From Novosphingobium sp. (lineage in GTDB: Bacteria; Pseudomonadota; Alphaproteobacteria; Sphingomonadales; Sphingomonadaceae): a stretch of DNA of 64,000 nucleotides. Where the stretch lies: positions 248,001 through 312,000 of the forward strand of contig JAGIAR010000001.1 of the NCBI GenBank assembly GCA_017744735.1, in the 5' to 3' direction. Made by a program: the position numbers and the translations under genes. The notes under the pieces are model-generated. The model was not told the origin of the DNA. It did no database searches and saw nothing but the letters and a program-made list of their open reading frames with translations. Every line of letters starts with the position of its first letter. The stretch's first letter is position 1. Shown here one piece after another: positions 8,718-16,786 of the stretch.

Positions 8718-8747
8718 GAACTTTTGCGCATCGCGCGGCTGGGGGTT

Positions 8748-10301
8748 TCAATGCGCGGAGACCGGTCCCCCCACCCCGCCCTTCGGCTTCGGAATGACCC
8801 AGGCGAGCTGCGCCGCAAGGACGCACAGGACGGCGGTAATCAGGAACAGGTGGTCCGCCGCGATCGCCGCGCCTTGCTGCTCGATCAGTTGCGCAAGCTG
8901 GGCCCGCGCCTGCTCCATGCTCATGCCCAGCCCACGCATCCGGTCGACGAAAGCATCGGCCTGCGTACCGAGGCCGGCAAGCTGCGCCCGCGCCTCCTGC
9001 GTCCCGTCGGCCCATTGGGTGGTGATGATCGAGGTTGCCAGCGCGGTCGCCAGCGTGCGGACAAATGCCATCAGGCCCGCGGCCGAGGCGGTTTCCTTCG
9101 GCGGAACCGTCGCGAGGCCGAGCGTCATCAGCCCGATCATGAAGAACGGCGTGCCCAGACCCTGCAGGAGCTGCGGCCAGGTATAGTCCCAGAAACCGAG
9201 CCCGACGCTCCATTGCGCGCGGAAATAGGACACCACGCCCAGCCACATGAGTCCGAGGCAGACGGTGATCCGCATATCGATCCACTTGCCGGCCCTGCCG
9301 GCGACCGGCGCCAGCACGATCGCGAACAGGCCCATGGTCGACATCGCATAGCCCGCCCAGGTGGAGGTGTAGCCCATGGTCGCCTGGAGAAACATCGGCA
9401 CCGCCACGACGGAGGCGTAGATCGTGCCGAAGCCGATCGAGATCGCCACCGTCGCCGCCGCGAGCCCCCGGTGGCGCAACACGCGCAGATCCACGATCGG
9501 ATGATCGTCGGTCAGTTCCCAGATAAGGAAGGTGACGAAGCCGACTGCGGCGGCAGCCGCGAGGCCCACGATCATCGAGGAACCGAACCAGTCGTGCTCG
9601 CGCCCGAGATCGAGCATGATCTGGAAGCAGCCAACCCAGAACACCAGCAGCGCGAGCCCGATCAGATCGACCCGGCGCGACACGGTCTGCGTCTCGTAGG
9701 GCCGCAGCAGCGTGTAGACTCCGGCTATGCAAACCGCGGCGGGCGGCAGGTTGATGAAGAATATCCACGGCCACGACCAGTCGTCGCTGATCTTGCCGCC
9801 CAGGATCGGGCCGAGGATCGGCGCGACGATCGTGGTCATGGCGGCGACCGACATCGCAAGGCCGGCCTTGGCGCGGGGGAACACGCGCAGCAGCAACGTC
9901 TGCGACAGCGGCATCAGGGGACCGCCGCACAGGCCCTGCGCAACGCGGAAGGCAATCAGCATCCCCAGCGTCGAGGACAGGCCGCACAGGGTCGAGAACA
10001 GCGTAAAACCGCTCAGCGCGAACATGAATGTCCGCAGCGTGCCGAACCGTCCCGCCAGCCAGCCGGTCAGCGGCACGCAGATCGCCTCCGATACGGCGTA
10101 GGAGGTGATGATCCAGGTACCCTGGCTGCTCGACACACCGAGGCTGCCGGCGATATGCGGCAGGCTGACGTTCGCAATGGTGGAATCGAGCAGCACCATG
10201 AAATTGGCGAGCCCGAGGATGAGGGCCGCCACCGCCAGCCGTGGGCCGGCCAGCGGTGGCGGAGTGGCGGCCCCCTCGGGGGGAGAAGCGGGGCCGCTCA
10301 C
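8748..10301 (-). CDS. DHA2-family MFS drug efflux permease (EmrB type)
   Basis: 517-residue, 14-helix proton antiporter of the DHA2 family. LDSTIANVSLP in helix 1 and GPILGG in helix 5 are the family's motif D1 and antiporter motif C regions. The start is GTG at 10301, directly after the stop of the adaptor gene (TAA then GTG), so the two are cotranslated. With the HlyD adaptor and the NodT-type outer-membrane factor upstream it forms a complete tripartite pump of the EmrAB-TolC kind, expelling hydrophobic compounds. The adjacent catabolic cluster might supply the toxic substrate. Confidence 0.93.
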   Translation of the reverse strand: MSGPASPPEGAATPPPLAGPRLAVAALILGLANFMVLLDSTIANVSLPHIAGSLGVSSSQGTWIITSYAVSEAICVPLTGWLAGRFGTLRTFMFALSGFTLFSTLCGLSSTLGMLIAFRVAQGLCGGPLMPLSQTLLLRVFPRAKAGLAMSVAAMTTIVAPILGPILGGKISDDWSWPWIFFINLPPAAVCIAGVYTLLRPYETQTVSRRVDLIGLALLVFWVGCFQIMLDLGREHDWFGSSMIVGLAAAAAVGFVTFLIWELTDDHPIVDLRVLRHRGLAAATVAISIGFGTIYASVVAVPMFLQATMGYTSTWAGYAMSTMGLFAIVLAPVAGRAGKWIDMRITVCLGLMWLGVVSYFRAQWSVGLGFWDYTWPQLLQGLGTPFFMIGLMTLGLATVPPKETASAAGLMAFVRTLATALATSIITTQWADGTQEARAQLAGLGTQADAFVDRMRGLGMSMEQARAQLAQLIEQQGAAIAADHLFLITAVLCVLAAQLAWVIPKPKGGVGGPVSAH

Positions 10302-11432
10302 TTACTTGGTCACATCGATGGTGGCGTCCATGGACAGGCCGACCCGCAACGGGTGCTGCGCCAGTTCCTTCGGGTCGAGCGCGACCCGAACCGGCAGGCG
10401 CTGGACCACTTTTATCCAGTTGCCGGTGGCGTTCTGCGCCGGGATCAGCGCGAAGGCCGAACCCGTGCCGCCCGCGAGCCCGGCAACTTTGCCGTGGTAG
10501 ACTACCCCGCCACCGTAGAGGTCGGACGTCAGTTCGACCGGCTGGCCGGCATGCACCCGCTTCAGCTGGCCTTCCTTGAAATTGGCGTCCACATAGAGGC
10601 GGTCGATCGGCACCAGCGTCATCAGCACCGTGCCCGCGGCGACCCGCTGGCCGACCTGGACCTTGCGTTGGGCGATCACCCCGTCGAACGGCGCGCGGAT
10701 CACCGTCCGGTCGAGATTGAGCTTGGCCTGGTCGCGCGCCGCGCGGGCGGCGAGCACCTCGGGGCTGGTGCTTTCGGTGGTGCCCTGGGTCAACGCCAGC
10801 GTCGCATCGGCTTCGCGCGTGGCGGACTTCTGCGTCGCCTGCGCCTGGGCGACCTGCGACTGCGCGACCGCCAGATTGGCCTGGGCGGTGCGCAGGGCGT
10901 TGGTCGCCGCGGTCAGTTCGTCGCCCGAGACGGCGCCGGTCGCCGACAAGGCCTTGCGGCGGTCGAAGTCGATTTTCGCGCGGTCGTAATTGGCCTGCGC
11001 AACGCTGGTCTGCGCCCGCGCCGCCTGGATGTCGGAACCGCGCGCCTGCGCCTGCGCCAGCAGCGCCTGTCCGCTCGCCGACGTCTGGCGATAGGCCCGC
11101 TCGGCCTTGACCAGATCGGCTTCGGCCTGAGCCAGCGCGATCCGCGCGTCTGAATCGTCGAGCTTTACCAGGATGTCGCCCGCCTTCACATGCGCGGTCT
11201 CCTCGACCAGCACCTGCGCGACCGGGGCGCCGACCAGCGGGGTGATCTGCGCCGCGTCGGCGCCGACGTAGGCATTGTCGGTCGAGACCGAACGCCAGGC
11301 AAAGCCAAGTTGCCAGATCAGCACCACGGCGGCGATCACGGCCAGCACCGCGCCGAAGATGAGGAACAGCCGCTTGCGCGTCGCGGCCTTGCCGGAAGGC
11401 TCGGTATCGGGGGTTTCGGACTGAGTGGCCAT
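10302..11432 (-). CDS. HlyD/EmrA-type periplasmic adaptor
   Basis: 376-residue membrane-fusion protein. After a polar N-terminus there is one membrane anchor (LFLIFGAVLAVIAAVVLIW), then the STDNAYVGAD segment that begins the biotinyl-lipoyl-like domain, a long Ala/Gln-rich coiled-coil hairpin (about residues 110-220), and the second lipoyl half with VIRAPFDGVIAQRKVQVGQ. The C-terminal beta-barrel contains VDANFKEGQL, typical of EmrA. It lies between the outer-membrane factor gene (gap 5 bases) and the permease gene (gap 0). Confidence 0.94.
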   Translation of the reverse strand: MATQSETPDTEPSGKAATRKRLFLIFGAVLAVIAAVVLIWQLGFAWRSVSTDNAYVGADAAQITPLVGAPVAQVLVEETAHVKAGDILVKLDDSDARIALAQAEADLVKAERAYRQTSASGQALLAQAQARGSDIQAARAQTSVAQANYDRAKIDFDRRKALSATGAVSGDELTAATNALRTAQANLAVAQSQVAQAQATQKSATREADATLALTQGTTESTSPEVLAARAARDQAKLNLDRTVIRAPFDGVIAQRKVQVGQRVAAGTVLMTLVPIDRLYVDANFKEGQLKRVHAGQPVELTSDLYGGGVVYHGKVAGLAGGTGSAFALIPAQNATGNWIKVVQRLPVRVALDPKELAQHPLRVGLSMDATIDVTK

Positions 11433-11437
11433 ATTGC

Positions 11438-12865
11438 TTACCTTGAGGGGGAATTCTGGGTTTCGGAAAAGCCACCGCCGAGCGCACGGACGAGAGCGAT
11501 GTCGAGCGTGACCGCGCGCGCATCGAGATCGGCGGCGCTGCGCCGCGCGGCAAGAACGGTGTCTTCGGCGGTGAGCACGTCGAGATAGGTCGCAAGCCCC
11601 CCGTGATAGCGTTGCTGCGCGATCGAATAGGCGCCCTCCGCCGCTTTCAGAGCGGCAGCGGCGGCGCTACGCCGCTGACCGAGCGCGCGGATCGAAGCCT
11701 CGGCGTCGGCGACATCCTGCAGCGCCTTGATCAGCGTCGCGTCGTAATTCGCGACCGCGAGGTCCGAAGCGGCCTCGGCTTCGCGCAGTTGCCCGACCAG
11801 GCGTCCACGATTGAACAGCGGCAGGCTCAACGCCGGGCCGACCGACCCGTAGGTCGAGCCGCTGTCGACCAGCTTGTCGAGCCCGAGCGACTGGATGCCG
11901 ATCAAGGCGGTCAGGTTGATGTCCGGATAAAAGGCAGCACGATCGCTCCGGATCGTGTGGGTCGCCGCCTCGGCACGCAGGCGGGCGGAGACGATGTCCG
12001 GGCGCCGGCCGACGAGGTCTAGCGGGAGATTGGCGGGCAGACCGCGTGGGGTGAGGGCGGCGAGTTGCGGGCGGGCGATGGCGAGCCCGCGGTCCGGCCC
12101 GCTGCCCACCAGCGCGGCAAGCCGGTTGCGGGTCAGGGCGATCGCCTCGTCCAATGCGGCGAGGTCGGCCTCGGCCGCCGCCGCCCGCGACTGGGCAAGC
12201 TGCAGCGTGCCGCGGTTGTCGAGTCCGTTGTCGACCCGCTGACCGGTGAGCTTGAAGGTATCGTTGCGTACATCGAGCGCGCGCGCGGCGACGTCGCGCT
12301 CGGCAAACAGCTGCGCGAGATCGGCATAGGCGCCGGCGACATTGCTGGTCAGCAGCAGCAGAGCCTGATCGGCATCCACCCTGGCCGCCTGCGCCTGAGA
12401 GGTCGCGGCGGCCAGCGCGGCGCGGTTCTTGCCCCACAGATCGAGGTCGAACGAGGCGCTGGCGTTGAGCGAGCCCGCATCGTTCCAGCCCTTGGGCACG
12501 AAATCGGCCGGAATGCCGTTGTTGTAGCTCTGCTTGGTCAGTTCCAGGCCGCCGCCGGCCGAGACGCTGGGCAGCAACACCGAGCTGGCCTGGCCCGCCA
12601 GCGCGTCTGCCTGGCGGATCCGAGCCATCGCGGCGGCCAGATCGGGCGATCCCGTACGCGCTTCGGCGATCAGCGCATCGAGCTGGGGATCGCCGTAGGC
12701 CTGCCACCAATTGTCGCCCGGCCATGCGGCCTCGGCACCGGGCGCGGCGGCAAGGCTGCGATCGGCCGGCAGGCTCGAAACGGAACGGGGTTGTGCCAGC
12801 CTGCCGGGAGCCGGCGCGCAGGCGGCGACACTGGCCAGCAGCAGGGCGGAAATGAGACGCTTCAC
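11438..12865 (-). CDS. NodT-type outer-membrane factor of EmrAB pump
   Basis: 475-residue TolC-like lipoprotein. The signal peptide ends in a lipobox (SVAAC), followed by two outer-membrane-efflux repeats rich in Ala and coiled-coil helices; VGRRPDIVSARLRAEAAT is the conserved RPD motif of the NodT/OprM family. The start is GTG at 12865 with AAGGAG nine bases upstream. It is the first gene of the pump operon. Its ribosome-binding site lies inside one of two GTAC-N6-GTAC operators, so the divergent TetR protein probably blocks both transcription and access to this site. Confidence 0.94.
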   Translation of the reverse strand: MKRLISALLLASVAACAPAPGRLAQPRSVSSLPADRSLAAAPGAEAAWPGDNWWQAYGDPQLDALIAEARTGSPDLAAAMARIRQADALAGQASSVLLPSVSAGGGLELTKQSYNNGIPADFVPKGWNDAGSLNASASFDLDLWGKNRAALAAATSQAQAARVDADQALLLLTSNVAGAYADLAQLFAERDVAARALDVRNDTFKLTGQRVDNGLDNRGTLQLAQSRAAAAEADLAALDEAIALTRNRLAALVGSGPDRGLAIARPQLAALTPRGLPANLPLDLVGRRPDIVSARLRAEAATHTIRSDRAAFYPDINLTALIGIQSLGLDKLVDSGSTYGSVGPALSLPLFNRGRLVGQLREAEAASDLAVANYDATLIKALQDVADAEASIRALGQRRSAAAAALKAAEGAYSIAQQRYHGGLATYLDVLTAEDTVLAARRSAADLDARAVTLDIALVRALGGGFSETQNSPSR

Positions 12866-12871
12866 GAAACC

Positions 12872-12885
12872 GTACTCCTTGGTAC
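12872..12885. promoter_or_regulatory. GTAC-N6-GTAC operator over the pump operon's ribosome-binding site
   Basis: GTAC (12872-12875), six bases, GTAC (12882-12885). On the minus strand the spacer is CAAGGA, which is part of the Shine-Dalgarno sequence of the GTG-initiated outer-membrane factor gene. A second site of identical spacing is at 12929-12942. Both lie in the 82-base gap between the pump operon and its divergent TetR gene. Confidence 0.6.
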
Positions 12886-12928
12886 AGAATCGCCCTTGCG
12901 CTCATCCGCAAAATGAGTCAAGAAGATC

Positions 12929-12942
12929 GTACTGGAGAGTAC
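12929..12942. promoter_or_regulatory. GTAC-N6-GTAC operator over the tetR ribosome-binding site
   Basis: GTAC (12929-12932), TGGAGA, GTAC (12939-12942). The symmetry extends to 8-bp arms ATCGTACT and AGTACGAT (12926-12945). The GGAG in the centre is the Shine-Dalgarno sequence of the TetR gene that starts at 12948, so autoregulation is likely. Confidence 0.65.
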
Positions 12943-12947
12943 GATAA

Positions 12948-13577
12948 ATGATCTGCGAGGATGACAAGATCCCCGGACGGCGCGAGGCGAAGCGGCAGGA
13001 ACGGCGCGCGGCGATCGTCGCCGTAGCTCAGCGCCATTTCCAAGAGCACGGCTATGGCGGGGTCAGCATGTCGGCGATCGCCGCCGAACTGGGTGGCTCG
13101 AAAACCACGCTGTGGACCTATTTCGCTTCCAAGGAGGATCTCTTCGCCGCCGCGCTGGAAGAGTGGACGGTGGAGTTCGGCTGCGCCGACCTGATCCCCG
13201 ACCTCGGCAGCCTGCACGAGACCTTGGTCGGCTACTGCGCCAATTTTCTCAGGGTGATGCTCACGCCCGGCGTCGCGACCCTGTTCCGCCTGGTGATCGC
13301 GGAAGGCCCCCGCTTTCCAGAAATCGGCCGGATATTCTACGAGCATGCCCCGCTCCGCCGCCACAGGACGCTGGCCGGCTATCTCGAGCGACAGATGGAT
13401 GCCGGAGAACTGCGCCGGGTCGATAGCCTGCGCGCCTCGGCACAACTGCACCACCTGTGCATGTACCGCCTGTTCATGCACAGCATGTGGGGACTGGATC
13501 CCGACGTTTCGCAGCAGGCGATCGTGCGCGAGGCGGAGGAAGCGGTCGACATGTTCCTGCGCGGCTACGGCGAATAA
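12948..13577 (+). CDS. TetR family regulator of the EmrAB pump
   Basis: 209-residue regulator. The N-terminal helix-turn-helix spans about residues 18-64 (AIVAVAQRHFQEHGYGGVSMSAIAAELGGSKTTLWTYFASKEDLF region), followed by a TetR C-terminal domain with YEHAPLRRHRTLAGYLERQ-like helices. It starts at ATG 12948, just right of a 20-bp palindrome, and is divergent from the tripartite pump operon. The paired GTAC-N6-GTAC sites in the shared gap make it the probable repressor of both itself and the pump, released by a pump substrate. Confidence 0.93.
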   Translation: MICEDDKIPGRREAKRQERRAAIVAVAQRHFQEHGYGGVSMSAIAAELGGSKTTLWTYFASKEDLFAAALEEWTVEFGCADLIPDLGSLHETLVGYCANFLRVMLTPGVATLFRLVIAEGPRFPEIGRIFYEHAPLRRHRTLAGYLERQMDAGELRRVDSLRASAQLHHLCMYRLFMHSMWGLDPDVSQQAIVREAEEAVDMFLRGYGE

Positions 13578-13708
13578 TGGACGCGGCGGCGCAATGCGGC
13601 TAAGGGCCGCGCGATCCCCCCGCTTCGGCGTCCCCCCGCGCCGTGATGCCGCCCGATCGATCCACTGACCCAACGGATTGCGCGGGGCGGCGCCCGACAG
13701 TGAGTTAT

Positions 13709-15439
13709 ATGAACTTTTCCGACCTCCCCCCGTTTCTTTCAGAAGCCCTTGCCGAGCGCGGCTATGCGCAACCCACCCCGGTCCAGGCGGCCGTTCTCGA
13801 AGACCACGCAGGCGGCCGCGACCTGATCGTTTCCGCCCAGACCGGCTCCGGCAAGACCGTCGCCTTCGGCCTCGCCATGGCGGATGACCTGCTCGGCGAA
13901 GCCGGCACGCTCGAACCGGCAGACGGCCCGGCTGCGCTGGTGATCGCCCCGACCCGCGAACTGGCGTTGCAAGTCAGCCGCGAGCTGATCTGGCTCTATG
14001 CCAAGGCCGGCGCGCGGGTGGTCACCTGCGTCGGCGGGATGGACCCTTCGAAGGAGCGCCGCAATCTCGCCCATGGCGCGCATATCGTGGTCGGCACGCC
14101 CGGCCGCCTGCGCGACCACCTCGAGCGCGGCGCGCTCGATCTTTCGGCGCTGAAGGCGATCGTACTCGACGAGGCCGACGAGATGCTCGACATGGGCTTT
14201 CGCGAGGATCTCGAGGAAATCCTCGACGCCACGCCGGAAAGCCGCCGGACGCTGCTGTTTTCCGCCACCATGCCCCGCCCGATCGCCGAGTTGGCCAAGC
14301 GCTACCAGCGCGAGGCCGTGCGCATCTCGACCATCGGCGGCGAACGGGGCCACGGCGACATCGCCTATCAGGCCGTCACCGTATCCCCGTCGGAGATCGA
14401 GAATGCGGTGGTGAACCTGCTGCGCTTCCACGAGGCGGAGACCGCGATGCTGTTCTGCGCGACGCGCGACAACGTCCGCCACCTCCACGCGACGCTGCAG
14501 GAACGCGGATTCGCGGTTGTCGCCCTCTCTGGCGAGCATTCGCAGTCGGAACGCAACCACGCGATGCAGGCGCTGCGCGACCGCCGGGTGCGGGTCTGCG
14601 TGGCAACCGACGTCGCCGCACGCGGGATCGACCTGCCGACGCTGAGCCTGGTGATCCACGTAGAGATCCCGCGCGATGCCGAGACGTTGCAGCACCGGTC
14701 GGGCCGCACCGGGCGCGCGGGCAAGAAAGGCACCGCGGTGCTGATCGTCCCCTATCAGCGCCGCCGCCGGGTCGAGGGCATGCTGCGCGGCGCGCGGATC
14801 GAGGCCGAATGGATCGAGGCGCCGACCCCGCAGATGATCCGGGCAAAGGATCGCGAGCGGCTGCTGGGCGCGTTGCTCGAACCGGTCGAGTTCGACGAGG
14901 AGGATCGCGAGCTAGCCACCCGGCTGCTGGCCGAGCGCTCGCCGGAAGACATCGCCGCAGCCCTGGTCCGCTCGCACCGTGCGAGCCTGCCGCAGCCGGA
15001 AGACCTGATCGCCAACACGCCCGAGGCGCGCCGCGAGGCGCAGAAGGATCGCCACCGCGCCGGTTTCGAAGATGTCGTGTGGTTCCGCATGGAGGTGGGC
15101 CGCCGCCAGAATGCCGATCCGCGCTGGATCCTGCCGCTGCTGTGCCGCCGCGGACACATCACCCGCAACGAGATCGGCGCGATCCGGATCGGCGGCAACG
15201 AGACCTATTTCCAGGTCCCGCGCCAGATCGCCGGCAAGTTCGGCGCGGCACTGGCCCGCACGGCCAATTCTGAAGACGAGCAGGACCGCATCCTGATCGA
15301 GCAATCGGCGGCCGGCCCGCGCGACGACGCGCGCGCCAACCGCCGCAACGGCGGCCCGCCGCACGCGCCGCGCGTCCACCGCAAAGGCCCCGGCAAGCCC
15401 GGCGGCAAGCCGTTCCACAAGCGCAAACCGCGCGATTGA
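13709..15439 (+). CDS. deaD: DEAD-box ATP-dependent RNA helicase (DeaD/CsdA-like)
   Basis: 576-residue RNA helicase. Q-motif region QPTPVQ (21-26), Walker A AQTGSGKT (43-50), PTREL (81-85), DEAD (154-157), SAT (185-187), ARGIDLP (304-310) and HRSGRTGR (329-336) are all intact. The C-terminal part (about 440-520) resembles the DbpA/CsdA RNA-binding domain (WFRMEVGRR..., then [11 protein letters not shown]), and the last 50 residues are Arg/Lys/Gly/Pro-rich. Such proteins act in ribosome assembly and mRNA turnover. The start at 13709 (MNFSDLPP) is where homology begins; the open frame upstream is noncoding. The stop overlaps the next start (TGATG). Confidence 0.95.
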   Translation: MNFSDLPPFLSEALAERGYAQPTPVQAAVLEDHAGGRDLIVSAQTGSGKTVAFGLAMADDLLGEAGTLEPADGPAALVIAPTRELALQVSRELIWLYAKAGARVVTCVGGMDPSKERRNLAHGAHIVVGTPGRLRDHLERGALDLSALKAIVLDEADEMLDMGFREDLEEILDATPESRRTLLFSATMPRPIAELAKRYQREAVRISTIGGERGHGDIAYQAVTVSPSEIENAVVNLLRFHEAETAMLFCATRDNVRHLHATLQERGFAVVALSGEHSQSERNHAMQALRDRRVRVCVATDVAARGIDLPTLSLVIHVEIPRDAETLQHRSGRTGRAGKKGTAVLIVPYQRRRRVEGMLRGARIEAEWIEAPTPQMIRAKDRERLLGALLEPVEFDEEDRELATRLLAERSPEDIAAALVRSHRASLPQPEDLIANTPEARREAQKDRHRAGFEDVVWFRMEVGRRQNADPRWILPLLCRRGHITRNEIGAIRIGGNETYFQVPRQIAGKFGAALARTANSEDEQDRILIEQSAAGPRDDARANRRNGGPPHAPRVHRKGPGKPGGKPFHKRKPRD

Positions 15440-15903
15440 TGGCAGGCGCGCTGCGGATTCTGGTGGATGCCGACGCCTGCCCGGTAAAAGACGAGATCTA
15501 CCGCGTCGCCGCGCGCTACACCGTCCCGGTAACGATCGTCAGCAACAGCTTCCTGCGCATTCCGCAGGATCCGCTGGTAAACCGGGTGGTGGTGAGCGAC
15601 GGGTTCGACGCGGCCGACGACTGGATCGCCGAAGCGGCAGACGGAGCCGCGATCGTCGTGACCGCCGACATCCTGCTGGCCGACCGCTGCCTCAAGGCCG
15701 GCGCGACGGTCCTGGCGCCCAACGGCAAGCCCTTCACCGCCGGCTCGATCGGCGGCGCGATCGCGACCCGCGCGATCATGGCGGACCTGCGGGCCGGCGG
15801 CGAACAGATCGGCGGCCCGCCGCCTTTCGGCAAGGCGGATCGCTCGGCCTTCCTCCAGGCGCTGGACAGCGCGATCAACCGCCTGCGGCGGGCTGGACAT
15901 TGA
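15439..15903 (+). CDS. YaiI/YqxD family protein (DUF188)
   Basis: 154-residue protein of the UPF0178/DUF188 family, normally about 150 residues. DADACPVK (10-17) gives the PIN-like acidic centre; [20 protein letters not shown] and [14 protein letters not shown] are family-typical. A nuclease-like role has been proposed for the family but the true function is unknown. Its ATG overlaps the helicase stop by one base, so the two are cotranslated. Its 3' end overlaps the convergent GntR gene by 29 bases. Confidence 0.9.
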   Translation: MAGALRILVDADACPVKDEIYRVAARYTVPVTIVSNSFLRIPQDPLVNRVVVSDGFDAADDWIAEAADGAAIVVTADILLADRCLKAGATVLAPNGKPFTAGSIGGAIATRAIMADLRAGGEQIGGPPPFGKADRSAFLQALDSAINRLRRAGH

Positions 15904-16639
15904 TATCGACGTGCAGGCGGATCGCATCGTGCCGCCAGTATTCGCGGTCGTATTCGATCACCCTTCCGCGCTCGTCGAAGCTGGTACGCACCACCATCAG
16001 CCCCGGCGTGCCCGCCTTGACCCCGAGCTGTTCCGCCGCGCTGCGGACCAGCGCGCAGGGACGCATGTCGACCCGGTTGCGGACCACCGACAGGCCGTAA
16101 TGCGTCTTGAGGATCTGGGTGAGCGAGCCGTTCAGATCGTGCTCGGTCAGGCCGGGGACGAGCTGCGCATCGACCGTGATGCGTTCCACCAGCACCGCCC
16201 GCCCGTCGATCGAACGGCGCCGAGAGACCACGAACATCCGCGCACCCGGTGCCACCCGAAAGATGTCCGCTACCGCCGGCAGGGCCGGCACTTCAACCAC
16301 CGACAGCGTCTCGGTCGCAGGCTTGCGGCCCTGTTCGGCGACATAGCTCATGAAACCCGCCCAGCGGGTGGGGTCGTAGGTCACCGGCGGCGGGGACACA
16401 TACCAGCCGCTGCGGTCGCGGCGGTAGATGAGGCCTTCGGCCTCGAGCTGGAACAGCGCCTCGCGGATCGTGCCGCGCGCGGCACCGCTTTCGGTCTGGA
16501 GCTGGCGTTCGGATGGCAGCCGCTGCCCCGGGGCGAGCTTGCCGTCACCGATCCCTTCGGCGATGCGGTCGCGCAGGGCCAGATATTGCGGCATCGCCGG
16601 TGGCGGCTTGTCTTCCTCGACCGGCCCTGCCCTGCTCAT
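15875..16639 (-). CDS. GntR family regulator with UTRA domain (HutC subfamily)
   Basis: 254-residue regulator. The N-terminal winged helix-turn-helix (about 15-80) contains [21 protein letters not shown], and the C-terminal UTRA effector domain (about 95-245) has [19 protein letters not shown] and [29 protein letters not shown] strands. The start at 16639 has GGAAGG six bases upstream; a longer start at 16669 is possible. UTRA regulators bind small metabolites and include phosphonate-utilisation regulators; HutC-type operators have the form GT-N-TA-N-AC. Five such sites (TGGT-N4-ACCA) lie at 19773, 20580, 25455, 48205 and 49563. It follows a TBDR gene carrying one of them by 147 bases and is the only GntR protein in the window. 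Confidence 0.93.
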   Translation of the reverse strand: MSRAGPVEEDKPPPAMPQYLALRDRIAEGIGDGKLAPGQRLPSERQLQTESGAARGTIREALFQLEAEGLIYRRDRSGWYVSPPPVTYDPTRWAGFMSYVAEQGRKPATETLSVVEVPALPAVADIFRVAPGARMFVVSRRRSIDGRAVLVERITVDAQLVPGLTEHDLNGSLTQILKTHYGLSVVRNRVDMRPCALVRSAAEQLGVKAGTPGLMVVRTSFDERGRVIEYDREYWRHDAIRLHVDINVQPAAGG

Positions 16640-16786
16640 CGAATGCCTTCCCACCGTTGTCCCGGCCACCGCTGTCCCGGCTGCCGTTCTTCGGCAAAAC
16701 CGCAGGTGCTGGCAAGGCTCTAAACCGGCGCCGGCTGCGAAACCGCATCCGGCGCCGGTCCAGGCCCCTCATGACCGGTCAGGCTG

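Noticed and set aside
7992..11153. A plus-strand open frame over 1000 codons long, opposite the SDR and EmrAB genes
   Set aside because: Composition is that of a GC-rich antisense frame (Arg/Gly/His/Asp-rich, no domain), while the minus strand holds clear SDR, DHA2 and EmrA proteins.
13578..13708. Possible terminator or small gene between the TetR gene and the DEAD-box gene
   Set aside because: GC-rich stretch without a stem followed by T residues and without a plausible start.
16640..16786. Possible autoregulatory TGGT-N4-ACCA site before the GntR gene
   Set aside because: No such sequence is present in this gap; if the regulator is autoregulated it is through the upstream TBDR promoter.
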